Positions 54,631-62,378 of a DNA stretch of 64,000 nucleotides are shown in pieces. Origin of the DNA: Parasporobacterium sp. (lineage in GTDB: Bacteria > Bacillota > Clostridia > Lachnospirales > Lachnospiraceae). The position numbers and the translations under genes were made by a program. Numbering within the stretch: position 1 is the stretch's first letter; each line of letters begins with the position of its first letter. The stretch lies in NCBI GenBank assembly GCA_017459985.1, contig JAFUBX010000006.1:1-64000 (forward strand), given 5' to 3'. Below the pieces are notes generated by a model, which was not told the DNA's origin, searched no databases, and saw only the letters and a list, made by a program, of their open reading frames with translations.

Positions 54631-54646
54631 AAACGCAGCTGTTTTT
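54613..54646 (+). terminator. Terminator of the PBP-glycosyltransferase operon
   Basis: CAGCTGCG and CGCAGCTG form an 8-bp stem around a 13-nt loop that contains the stop codon, followed by TTTTT. Confidence 0.75.
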
Positions 54647-54756
54647 AAGTTTCAAAAAATCGCCATATTCACATCACAAAATGATCACAAATTCTGAATA
54701 TCATCAGGTCATAAAAACAAACGAACCAATCGCTTGATGATAAAAGGAGATTTGCG

Positions 54757-56091
54757 ATGAACAGAAAAACAAGATCGAACAAGAAACTGATGGTTTCCCT
54801 CACCGCCACAGTTGTGGCATTGCTGGTTGCCGCAATCGCAGTGATCAGCACCAGTGCCGGAAGCAGCGGACTGCAGGCTGATACCGCAGTGCTGACCCTG
54901 GCATCGGAAAGCAGTTTATCTACGGACTCCGCTCCGGCAGCGGGAGGATTTGTCATTACCGACGTTTCGGATGTTGTACAGGAAGTCCTTCCTTCCGTCG
55001 TCTCAATCACATCCAGATCCCTGGTCAATTATTACGGCGGATTCGATAATTTCGGAAACGGAAATATCAATGATTTCTTCGAGTATTTCTTCGGCGACAG
55101 CTTCGGCGGCCGCAGCAACGGCAACAGGAATTACTATTATGAAGTTCCGGAAGAAAATTATGAAGAGACCGTACCGGAGGAAGAGCAGGAAGAAGTGGAC
55201 AGCGGTATGGGATCCGGAACGATCATTTCCCAAAATGATTCCGAGCTTTTAATTCTGACCAGCTATCATGTGGTCAAAGGAAGCTCTTCCCTGTACGTGA
55301 CATTTGTGGATGACACCAATGTGGATGGTTATGTAAAGGCAGCCGATGCGGCAGGGGATATCGCGGTCGTGGCAGTACCGCTGGAGGATATTCCTCAGGA
55401 GACCCTGGATCAGATCAGTATCGCAACCATCTGTACGGAAGATCCGGAAGTCGGTGACGGCGTAATCGTGATCGGCAATGCTCTGGGATACGGCACCAGC
55501 GTGACCACCGGTATCGTCAGCGCCATGAACAGAGAGATCACCGTAGAAGACATGGATCTGAATGTCATTCAGACCGATGCAGCCATTAACTTCGGCAATT
55601 CCGGCGGCTGCATGCTGAACGCCAAGGGCGAAGTGATCGGCATCAACGAAGCCAAGGCAACCATCAGCTATGTGGAGGGCATGTGCTATGCGATCCCGGT
55701 TGCCAGCAACCTGGAGCTCATCGAGACCCTGCTGAATTCCAATGAAGTAATCAATGAGAACAATTCCAACGGAACCAATGCAGGAAATGGAGCTTTCCTG
55801 GGAATCCGGGGAAGAGATGTGACCGACGAGCTTTCCGCTGAATTTGAAATGCCTGTGGGCGTCTATGTTTCCAGCACAGTCGCCGGCAGCGGAGCGGAAG
55901 AAGGCGGAATCCAGAATGGAGATATCATTGTCGGAGTCGACGGCAAAGACCTGACCACAATGGCCGAACTTCAGTCTGTACTGGCATCCCATACAGCCGG
56001 AGATGAGGTGCAGATCAGCGTCATGAGACTGACCGAGGGAACCTATGAGCAGATCGATCTGACCGTGACCCTGACCGATTGGATCAGCTGA
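54757..56091 (+). CDS. Membrane-anchored HtrA/DegP-type serine protease
   Basis: A 444-residue envelope protease. An N-terminal TM or signal anchor covers residues ~12-35. A Gly/Asn/Phe/Tyr-rich and acidic stretch follows before the trypsin-like domain. The triad is His in TSYHVVKG, Asp in AAGDIAVVAV and Ser in FGNSGGCM. A PDZ domain forms the last ~100 residues (GAEEGGIQNGDIIVGVDG). It should degrade or chaperone misfolded exported proteins. The usual PGNSGG reads FGNSGG here. AAAGGAG precedes the ATG. It is monocistronic. Confidence 0.92.
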   Translation: MNRKTRSNKKLMVSLTATVVALLVAAIAVISTSAGSSGLQADTAVLTLASESSLSTDSAPAAGGFVITDVSDVVQEVLPSVVSITSRSLVNYYGGFDNFGNGNINDFFEYFFGDSFGGRSNGNRNYYYEVPEENYEETVPEEEQEEVDSGMGSGTIISQNDSELLILTSYHVVKGSSSLYVTFVDDTNVDGYVKAADAAGDIAVVAVPLEDIPQETLDQISIATICTEDPEVGDGVIVIGNALGYGTSVTTGIVSAMNREITVEDMDLNVIQTDAAINFGNSGGCMLNAKGEVIGINEAKATISYVEGMCYAIPVASNLELIETLLNSNEVINENNSNGTNAGNGAFLGIRGRDVTDELSAEFEMPVGVYVSSTVAGSGAEEGGIQNGDIIVGVDGKDLTTMAELQSVLASHTAGDEVQISVMRLTEGTYEQIDLTVTLTDWIS

Positions 56092-56160
56092 GAATGCTCT
56101 GAGAGCTGGGAGGCGTGTCTGCGCATTCGGACAGCGGATCCAAAGAATTGAATGATAGTT

Positions 56161-56189
56161 ATGACAAAATCATTCACATAGTGTATAAT
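56161..56189 (+). promoter_or_regulatory. Promoter of the clpX-like gene
   Basis: ATGACA, a 17-bp spacer and perfect TATAAT, with TAGTG just before the -10 box. Confidence 0.7.
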
Positions 56190-56191
56190 CT

Positions 56192-56247
56192 GTTTTACAA
56201 GAGGGTGGAAGCATCCTCTTGTAAAACTGTATTATTCGGATAATACA
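56192..56247 (+). promoter_or_regulatory. Two strong hairpins at the start of the clpX-like leader
   Basis: Hairpin 1 pairs GTTTTACAAGAGG (56192-56204) with its exact complement (56215-56227) around a 10-nt loop. Hairpin 2 pairs TGTATTAT with ATAATACA around TCGG (56228-56247). They begin at about the predicted transcription start. Because hairpin 1 begins 3 nt after the -10 box, the DNA palindrome could also be an operator. Confidence 0.6.
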
Positions 56248-56287
56248 GAGCATTTATCAGGTATTACCAGATCAGAAAGAGAATCGA

Positions 56288-58057
56288 ATGACAACAAACA
56301 ATTCAAACAATGACAGAGAATGTGTCTGCAGTGTATGCCATCGTACAGAAAGCAAAGCGGGAAAGATGCTGACCCTTCCCGGGGGCATCTCCATCTGCGT
56401 GGACTGCCTGCAGAAAACCATCAGCAATGTGGATCTTTCGGGCCTGGATCCCTCCAGCCTGGGAGGCTTCAGTCCCTTTATGGGATTTCCGGGCATGGGA
56501 ATGGGATTTCCCTTCGCAGGGGATCCGGTAAACGGACAGGAAGAGCCGGAGGATGAGGAAGAACCGGAAGAGGAAGAAGTACCGGAGATGATCATTGATC
56601 AGGAGGAAGGACCGGACGGGGACGCTGCCGGGGAAGAGGATGCGGCGGACAACGAGGAGGCTCCGGAAGGACAGGTAGCTTCCGATCAGACCGGGGATGA
56701 CAGTCCGAAGGAGAAAAAGGCTCTGTCAGAAAGCGCGAAAAGGGTGACCGGATTCAAACCGGATCCGAAGGCCCATGAAGAAGCCCTGAAACGATCCCAG
56801 GAGAGACGGGAGCAGATGAAGACCAAAAAGAGGACTCCGAGCATCAGTTTCATCAATCTCTCGGATCTGCAGAACGGATTCGGCCGGAGGCAGCAGGTGA
56901 AGCGCAAGGATCCTTCGGAGCGGAAAGGGCCGCTGATCGATCCGGCCAAGATCCTTCCGCCCCACAAGCTGAAGGCCAGACTGGATGAATATATCGTCGG
57001 ACAGGAGAAGGCCAAAAAGGCGATCAGCGTCGCAGTATATAATCATTACAAACGGATCATTGCCGGAGACCGGTTCAAGGATGACGATGTGGAGATCGAG
57101 AAATCCAACATGCTCCTGATCGGACCCACCGGCTGCGGAAAAACTTACATTGTCAAGACCCTGGCAAAGCTTCTGGATGTGCCGCTGGCCATCACGGATG
57201 CCACCTCCCTGACGGAAGCCGGTTATATCGGCGATGATATCGAGTCGGTACTGTCAAAGCTTCTGCAGGCGGCGGACAATGACCTGGACCGGGCGGAGAT
57301 AGGGATCGTTTTCATCGATGAGATCGATAAGATCGCCAAGAAAAACAGCAACCGGGGCCGGGACGTCAGCGGAGAATCTGTGCAGCAGGGACTCTTAAAG
57401 CTTCTGGAGGGATCGGAAGTGGAGGTCCCTGTCGGAGCAGCTTCCAAGAACGCCATGGTGCCGCTGACCACCGTCAATACCCGGAATATCCTGTTTATCT
57501 GCGGCGGTGCCTTCCCGGATCTGGAAGAGATCATCAAGGAGCGGGTGAAGCAGAAGACCTCCATGGGATTCGGCGCGGCTCTGAAGGATACCGTGGATAA
57601 TGATGAAAACATCATGGATAAAGTCACCACCGAAGACCTCCGGAAATTCGGCATGATCCCCGAATTTTTAGGACGGCTGCCCATTGTTTGCACGCTGCAG
57701 AAACTGTCCGGAGAAATGCTGGTGCAGGTGCTGAAGGAGCCCAAGAATGCGATCCTGAAGCAATACCAGAAGCTCCTGGAGATGGATGAGGTGCAGCTGG
57801 AATTCGAGGATGAAGCCCTGCTGGCCCTGACGAAGAGGGCGGAGGAGCGCGGCACAGGCGCCCGCGGACTCCGGTCGATCCTGGAAGAGATCATGCTGGA
57901 TATCATGTATGAAATCCCGAAGGATGACAGCATCGGCAAGGTGACGATCACCCGGGATTACATCGAGAACAACGGAGCGCCGATCATTACGATCCGCAGC
58001 AACGAAAAGCAGAAGCTCCTGCCGCCGCCGGGTCCCGCACAGCAGATGGCGGAGTGA
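56288..58057 (+). CDS. clpX: ClpX-like AAA+ unfoldase with a long charged insertion
   Basis: A 589-residue ATPase; ordinary ClpX has ~420. The N-terminal zinc-binding domain is present (C14-x2-C17 and C37-x2-C40). Next come ~160 extra residues: a Met/Gly/Phe-rich patch, a very acidic stretch (residues ~82-140) and a Lys/Arg-rich stretch (~140-210). The AAA+ core then shows Walker A GPTGCGKT (G279-T286), pore loop GYIG (312-315) and Walker B IVFIDEIDK. MGFGA stands at the place of the ClpP-docking IGF loop. The RKH loop of normal ClpX is missing: its segment reads VGAASKNAMVPLT. No clpP or tig is adjacent. It is probably a second, specialised ClpX. Confidence 0.85.
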   Translation: MTTNNSNNDRECVCSVCHRTESKAGKMLTLPGGISICVDCLQKTISNVDLSGLDPSSLGGFSPFMGFPGMGMGFPFAGDPVNGQEEPEDEEEPEEEEVPEMIIDQEEGPDGDAAGEEDAADNEEAPEGQVASDQTGDDSPKEKKALSESAKRVTGFKPDPKAHEEALKRSQERREQMKTKKRTPSISFINLSDLQNGFGRRQQVKRKDPSERKGPLIDPAKILPPHKLKARLDEYIVGQEKAKKAISVAVYNHYKRIIAGDRFKDDDVEIEKSNMLLIGPTGCGKTYIVKTLAKLLDVPLAITDATSLTEAGYIGDDIESVLSKLLQAADNDLDRAEIGIVFIDEIDKIAKKNSNRGRDVSGESVQQGLLKLLEGSEVEVPVGAASKNAMVPLTTVNTRNILFICGGAFPDLEEIIKERVKQKTSMGFGAALKDTVDNDENIMDKVTTEDLRKFGMIPEFLGRLPIVCTLQKLSGEMLVQVLKEPKNAILKQYQKLLEMDEVQLEFEDEALLALTKRAEERGTGARGLRSILEEIMLDIMYEIPKDDSIGKVTITRDYIENNGAPIITIRSNEKQKLLPPPGPAQQMAE

Positions 58058-58106
58058 TCCGGCAGGAAGGATGCAGCCGGGAACGAAGAAGTGTGCCGGA
58101 GGGGCT

Positions 58107-58134
58107 CCGGCGGGATCACCCGCCGGGTCTGTTT
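58107..58134 (+). terminator. Possible terminator of the clpX-like gene
   Basis: CCGGCGGG and CCCGCCGG form a perfect 8-bp stem with loop ATCA, followed by GTCTGTTT. The T-run is weak. Confidence 0.45.
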
Positions 58135-58156
58135 CGGCGGGATCTGAGATTTCCGG

Positions 58157-58185
58157 TTGACAAACAGCAAAAGCGCGAGTAGAAT
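58157..58185 (+). promoter_or_regulatory. Promoter of tRNA-Arg(ACG)
   Basis: TTGACA, a 17-bp spacer and TAGAAT, ending 15 bp before the tRNA. Confidence 0.7.
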
Positions 58186-58200
58186 ATCTAGCGTTGACTT

Positions 58201-58274
58201 GTGCATTTAGCTCAGCTGGATAGAGCGTCTGGCTACGGACCAGAAGGTCGGGGGTTCGAATCCTCTAATGCACG
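58201..58274 (+). tRNA. tRNA-Arg (anticodon ACG)
   Basis: The acceptor stem GTGCATT pairs with AATGCAC, and the anticodon loop CTACGGA has ACG at 58235-58237. The T-arm GGGTTCGAATCC is normal. A34 would be edited to inosine to read CGN codons. CCA is not encoded. Confidence 0.95.
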
Positions 58275-58345
58275 CACCGAACTGCTGCAGCATGCTGCAG
58301 CAGTTTTTCTGTAAAGAATCACTTAAAATCCATGCACGGTTAGTG

Positions 58346-58351
58346 TATAAT
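58346..58351 (+). promoter_or_regulatory. -10 box of the RlmL-like gene
   Basis: A perfect TATAAT preceded by TAGTG ends 9 nt before the ATG, with a weak TTAAAA 17 bp upstream. No ribosome site follows, so the mRNA is predicted to be leaderless. Confidence 0.55.
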
Positions 58352-58360
58352 CTCTGCAAT

Positions 58361-59497
58361 ATGACTTACGAACTGATCGCACCCTGCCATTTTGGCCTGG
58401 AGTCGGTGCTGAAAAAGGAAATCACGGATCTGGGATATGAGATCCTGCTGGTGGAAGACGGCAGGGTGACGTTCTGCTGTGACGAAGAAGGGATCGCCAG
58501 GAGCAACATGTTCCTGCGGACCTGTGAGCGGGTCTATATTAAGGCCGGTCAGTTTCATGCGGAGACCTTTGACGATCTGTTCGAGGGGATCCGGGCCATC
58601 GACTGGAAGGAACTGATCCCGAAGGACGGCAGATTCTGGGTGAAGAAGGCCCGGTCCGTCAAGTCCAGACTGTTCAGTCCCTCGGATATCCAGAGTATTG
58701 TTAAGAAAGCCATCGTGGAGAAGCTGAAGGAGACCTACCGGACAGACTGGTTTGAAGAGTCCGGCGATGATTATCCGCTGTGGGTATTCATCCACAAGGA
58801 TGAGGTGCTGGTGGGGATCGATACCACCGGGGAGTCCCTGCACAAAAGAGGGTACCGTGAGGTCGCTTCGGAGGCGCCGATCTCGGAGACCCTGGCGTCG
58901 GCTCTGATCCTTCTGACCCCCTGGAACAGGAACCGCATTCTGGTGGATCCCTTCTGCGGAAGCGGGACTATCTGCATCGAAGCGGCGATGATGGCTGCCC
59001 ATATGGCTCCGGGAATCAACCGGGAGTTTCTGTGCCAGGACTGGGAGCATCTGATTCCGAAGAAAATCTGGTATCATGTGATCGAAGAGGCCAATGATCT
59101 GGTGGATCTGTCCGTGGAGACGGATATCCAGGGCTACGACATTGACCCGAAGGTGGTGCGGATCGCCCGGGAGAATGCGCAGAAAGCCGGCGTCGGAGAC
59201 CTGATCCATTTTCAGCAGAGGGAGGTCCGTCAGCTGAGTCACCCGAAGAAATACGGATTTCTGATCACCAATCCCCCTTACGGGGAGCGGCTGGAGGATC
59301 AGGAAACCCTTCCCGGGATCTACCGGGATTTCGGGGAACGGTTCCGCGCGCTGGATTCCTGGTCCGCCTTTTTCATCACTTCCTATGAAGACGCACAGCG
59401 GTATTTCGGGGGCAAAGCCTCCAAAAACCGGAAAATATATAATGGTATGATCAAAACGTATTTTTATTCCTACTTAGGACCGAAACCAAAGAAATGA
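58361..59497 (+). CDS. RlmL/YpsC-type THUMP-domain rRNA methyltransferase
   Basis: A 378-residue SAM-dependent enzyme, probably making m2G in 23S rRNA. The N-terminal THUMP domain (residues ~1-155) is followed by the UPF0020 methyltransferase domain with DPFCGSGTICIEAA (SAM loop) and the catalytic TNPPYGERL. Length matches Bacillus YpsC and lacks the second methyltransferase domain of E. coli RlmL. The start at 58361 has no ribosome site and sits 9 nt after TATAAT. The stop overlaps the next start as ATGA. Confidence 0.9.
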   Translation: MTYELIAPCHFGLESVLKKEITDLGYEILLVEDGRVTFCCDEEGIARSNMFLRTCERVYIKAGQFHAETFDDLFEGIRAIDWKELIPKDGRFWVKKARSVKSRLFSPSDIQSIVKKAIVEKLKETYRTDWFEESGDDYPLWVFIHKDEVLVGIDTTGESLHKRGYREVASEAPISETLASALILLTPWNRNRILVDPFCGSGTICIEAAMMAAHMAPGINREFLCQDWEHLIPKKIWYHVIEEANDLVDLSVETDIQGYDIDPKVVRIARENAQKAGVGDLIHFQQREVRQLSHPKKYGFLITNPPYGERLEDQETLPGIYRDFGERFRALDSWSAFFITSYEDAQRYFGGKASKNRKIYNGMIKTYFYSYLGPKPKK

Positions 59498-60846
59498 AGA
59501 AACTGACACCTTTTCTGTTTTGTCTGCTTGTCATACTGGTAGGAGCCATGTTCGCGTTCAATTTCCTCGGCATCACCGAGCCGGTGCTGTATTATGCCGG
59601 GATTGAGAATCAGGCTGTATTCTCTGGGATCCCGGTTGTCACCGCCGAGGATTTTGACAGCATTGAGCTTCCGGACTATTACAACTGTCTGGATGTGGGC
59701 AGGATCAACAAGACCCGGGACCAGGGAGAACTGGGTGCCTGCTGGGCCTTCGCTGCCAATGCGGCGCTGGAGAGCCGGCTGCTTCCTGCGGAGCAGTGGG
59801 ATTTTTCCGAAGACCACATGATCCTGAACAACGGCTTTTACAACAACGAGTCCGAGGGCGGGGATTTCTACATGGCAGTGGCCTATTTAAGCGCCTGGAA
59901 GGGACCGGTCACGGAGGAGGAGGATCCGTATAATGACGGAAAGACCAATCCGGATGCCGAGGTGGTCAAACACATCCAGGAGGTGCAGTTCCTGGAGGAT
60001 GGGGATTTTGAATCCATCAAGAAGATGGTGTATATCTACGGGGCGGTGGAAAGCTCCATCCATATTTCCATCGACTCGGAGCAGTATATTGATGAGACCT
60101 ATTACAACCGGTACAATTATTCCTACTGCTATCCGGAAGAGGGAGAAGCCAATCACGAGGTGGTGATCATCGGCTGGGATGATACTTATCCGGCTTCCGC
60201 TTTTAATGTGGGAGCGCAGCAGGACGGCGCGTTCATCTGCCTGAACAGCTGGGGATCGGAGTTCGGGGACAATGGAGTTTTCTATGTGTCCTATGACGAC
60301 TGCTGCATCGGGCAGTCCGCGGTAGTGTATTCCCGGGTGGACGATGTCATGAATTACGATCATATTTATCAGAATGATGAACATGGCTGGGTCGGCCGGA
60401 TGGGCTTTGAGGAATCCTCCGCTTATTTCGCCAACGTCTATATGGCCTCCGGCAATGAGAGCCTGAAGGCGGTGGGATTCTATGCCACGGGGCCGGAAAC
60501 TTCCTACAAGGTTTATGTGTGCAGGCATGTTCTGTCCCCAACCAATCTTCTGTCCGACCGGGTGATCAAAGCCCAGGGGGAACTGAGCTATGCAGGCTAT
60601 TATACCATTGATCTGGATGAGGAGATCCCGCTGAACCAGGGAGAACGGTTTGCGGTGATCGTGCAGATCGACACTCCGGGCAGCCTGCATCCGGTGGCCA
60701 TCGAAATGGACGCCGGGGAGGGAAGGACCGGAACCATTGATCTGGTGGGAAAGGAAAGCTTCATCAGCGAGAATGGAAGGGCCTGGGAAAATACCCAGAA
60801 GGAATCGGGATGCAATATCTGCCTGAAGGCATTTACATCCAATTAG
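59494..60846 (+). CDS. Secreted or membrane-anchored papain-family cysteine protease
   Basis: A 450-residue C1 peptidase. The first ~25 residues are a signal peptide or anchor (FLFCLLVILVGAMFAFNFL). The catalytic domain has the oxyanion Gln and nucleophile Cys in RDQGELGACWAFA, the His in ANHEVVIIGWDD and the Asn in NSWGSEFGD. The last ~150 residues form a beta-rich domain like the lectin-like partner found in bacterial C1 proteases. There is no obvious inhibitory propeptide; only ~40 residues lie before the catalytic core. It overlaps the methyltransferase stop by 4 nt, an odd partnership. Confidence 0.88.
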   Translation: MKKLTPFLFCLLVILVGAMFAFNFLGITEPVLYYAGIENQAVFSGIPVVTAEDFDSIELPDYYNCLDVGRINKTRDQGELGACWAFAANAALESRLLPAEQWDFSEDHMILNNGFYNNESEGGDFYMAVAYLSAWKGPVTEEEDPYNDGKTNPDAEVVKHIQEVQFLEDGDFESIKKMVYIYGAVESSIHISIDSEQYIDETYYNRYNYSYCYPEEGEANHEVVIIGWDDTYPASAFNVGAQQDGAFICLNSWGSEFGDNGVFYVSYDDCCIGQSAVVYSRVDDVMNYDHIYQNDEHGWVGRMGFEESSAYFANVYMASGNESLKAVGFYATGPETSYKVYVCRHVLSPTNLLSDRVIKAQGELSYAGYYTIDLDEEIPLNQGERFAVIVQIDTPGSLHPVAIEMDAGEGRTGTIDLVGKESFISENGRAWENTQKESGCNICLKAFTSN

Positions 60847-60854
60847 GAGGATAT

Positions 60855-61448
60855 ATGAAGATCATCATGGCGACATCCAACATGGACAAGGTCCGGGAGA
60901 TCCGGCAGATGCTGGAGGGAACGGATCTTGAGATCCTGTCTTTAAAGGAAGCGGGGATCCGGGTCGGGATCGAAGAGACGGGCACGTCCTTTGATGAAAA
61001 TGCCGCGATCAAGGCGGAAGCGGTGCGGGATGCCACCGGTCAGCTGGCCATCGCGGATGATTCCGGCCTGGTGATCGATTATCTGGACGGGGCTCCCGGG
61101 ATCTATTCCTCCCGTTATATGGGCGAGGACACATCCTATACCGTGAAAAACCAGGCGATTCTGGATCAGCTGAAGGAGGCTGCTCCGGAACAGAGAAGCG
61201 CCCGGTTCGTCTGCTCCATGGCGATCGCGTGGCCTGACGGGCATACGGATCTGTACCAGGGGTTCATGGAAGGAAGGATCGCGTATGAGATTGCCGGAGA
61301 GGGCGGTTTCGGCTACGATCCCATCTTCTATCTTCCGGAATACGGATGTACTTCCGCTCAGCTTTCCCCTCAGGAGAAAAACGCCATCAGCCATCGGGGA
61401 AAGGCACTCCGGCAGGTGGTGGAGGTGCTGAAGCAGCACCGGGAATAA
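60855..61448 (+). CDS. rdgB: XTP/dITP diphosphatase
   Basis: A 197-residue Ham1-family pyrophosphatase that removes non-canonical purine nucleotides (XTP, dITP, ITP) from the pool. The nucleotide site SNMDKVREI is at the N-terminus, the catalytic Asp pair lies in ADDSGL, and GFGYDPIF is the third signature. AGGAGG lies 6 nt before ATG 60855. It follows the protease gene by 8 nt and precedes the tRNA cluster. Confidence 0.95.
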   Translation: MKIIMATSNMDKVREIRQMLEGTDLEILSLKEAGIRVGIEETGTSFDENAAIKAEAVRDATGQLAIADDSGLVIDYLDGAPGIYSSRYMGEDTSYTVKNQAILDQLKEAAPEQRSARFVCSMAIAWPDGHTDLYQGFMEGRIAYEIAGEGGFGYDPIFYLPEYGCTSAQLSPQEKNAISHRGKALRQVVEVLKQHRE

Positions 61449-61506
61449 AGGGCTGCCGGTCCGGAAAACTGCCGGTCTGCAGGCAGAAAAGAAATGAAAA
61501 ATTATG

Positions 61507-61535
61507 TTGACATACAACACCTTTTAATATATAAT
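61507..61535 (+). promoter_or_regulatory. Promoter of the six-tRNA cluster
   Basis: Perfect TTGACA, a 17-bp spacer and perfect TATAAT, 22 bp before the first tRNA. Confidence 0.85.
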
Positions 61536-61557
61536 TCCTCTTGCGTCGACGGTGAAA

Positions 61558-61632
61558 CGGGGTGTAGCTCAGTTTGGCTAGAGCGCTTGATTTGGGATCA
61601 AGAGGCCGCAGGTTCAAGTCCTGTCACCCCGA
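61558..61632 (+). tRNA. tRNA-Pro (anticodon TGG)
   Basis: Acceptor CGGGGTG pairs with CACCCCG; the anticodon loop TTTGGGA holds TGG at 61593-61595. First of six tRNAs in one transcript. No encoded CCA. Confidence 0.95.
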
Positions 61633-61670
61633 TCTAGAATCAAACGATATCGGCGCGGTAGTCTGATCAT

Positions 61671-61741
61671 GCGGGTGTAGTTCAATGGTAGAACACCAGC
61701 CTTCCAAGCTGGACACGTGGGTTCGATTCCCATCACCCGCT
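61671..61741 (+). tRNA. tRNA-Gly (anticodon TCC)
   Basis: Acceptor GCGGGTG pairs with CACCCGC; the anticodon loop CTTCCAA holds TCC at 61703-61705. No encoded CCA. Confidence 0.95.
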
Positions 61742-61774
61742 TTTGATTTGCCAAAGTTTGGCGGATTATTATGA

Positions 61775-61848
<74 letters not shown>

Positions 61849-61886
61849 TTGGGCGGGCAGGAAGTTACAGGCACGCTGGACGATAT

Positions 61887-61961
<75 letters not shown>

Positions 61962-61971
61962 TTCCTTTTTT

Positions 61972-62043
61972 AGGGCTATCGCCAAGCGGTAAGGCACAGG
62001 ACTTTGACTCCTGCATTCGCTGGTTCGAATCCAGCTAGCCCTG
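61972..62043 (+). tRNA. tRNA-Gln (anticodon TTG)
   Basis: Acceptor AGGGCTA pairs with TAGCCCT; the anticodon loop CTTTGAC holds TTG at 62004-62006. It is a predicted substrate of MnmA thiolation. Confidence 0.95.
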
Positions 62044-62049
62044 TTTGAT

Positions 62050-62122
62050 GGGCCATTAGCTCAGGTGGTAGAGCACTTGACTTTTAATCAAGTTGTCCGG
62101 GGTTCGAGTCCCCGATGGCTCA
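62050..62122 (+). tRNA. tRNA-Lys (anticodon TTT), probable integration site
   Basis: Acceptor GGGCCAT pairs with ATGGCTC; the anticodon loop CTTTTAA holds TTT at 62083-62085. It is the last of the cluster and lies directly beside AT-rich DNA with a tyrosine integrase gene pointing at it. Its 3' end is the likely attachment site. Confidence 0.95.
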
Positions 62123-62133
62123 TAGGTTGGAAG

Positions 62134-62177
62134 ATAGCGGAAAACCTTGATTTTAAAGGGTTTTCTGCTATTTTTTT
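62134..62177 (+). terminator. Terminator of the tRNA cluster
   Basis: ATAGCGGAAAACC pairs with GGTTTTCTGCTAT (one G-T pair) and is followed by T7. Confidence 0.85.
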
Positions 62178-62378
62178 ACTTTGAATGTAGCGTGTCATTT
62201 TGACACATTTAAACCCATTTTTTCACATCTTTCCGTCCATTTTCCGTCCATTAAAGTACAATTAATTGGACACCATATTTCCGTTACCCTTTGAAATGTG
62301 TCCAATTATATGGACACATTATTTTAATTCTGCATTTTATTGCCTTTTTCATTGTGCTTTCCTGATGCTTTTATGTAT
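62178..62378. promoter_or_regulatory. Element end with clustered direct and inverted repeats
   Basis: This AT-rich stretch lies between tRNA-Lys and the integrase gene end. It holds GTGTCA-TTT-TGACAC (62192-62206), two abutting copies of TTTCCGTCCAT (62230-62251), AATTGGACAC (62264-62273) facing GTGTCCAATT (62298-62307), and the perfect 10-6-10 palindrome AATGTGTCCA / TGGACACATT (62295-62320). Such clusters next to tRNA sites usually bind integrase arms or an excisionase. That function is inferred from position. Confidence 0.55.
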
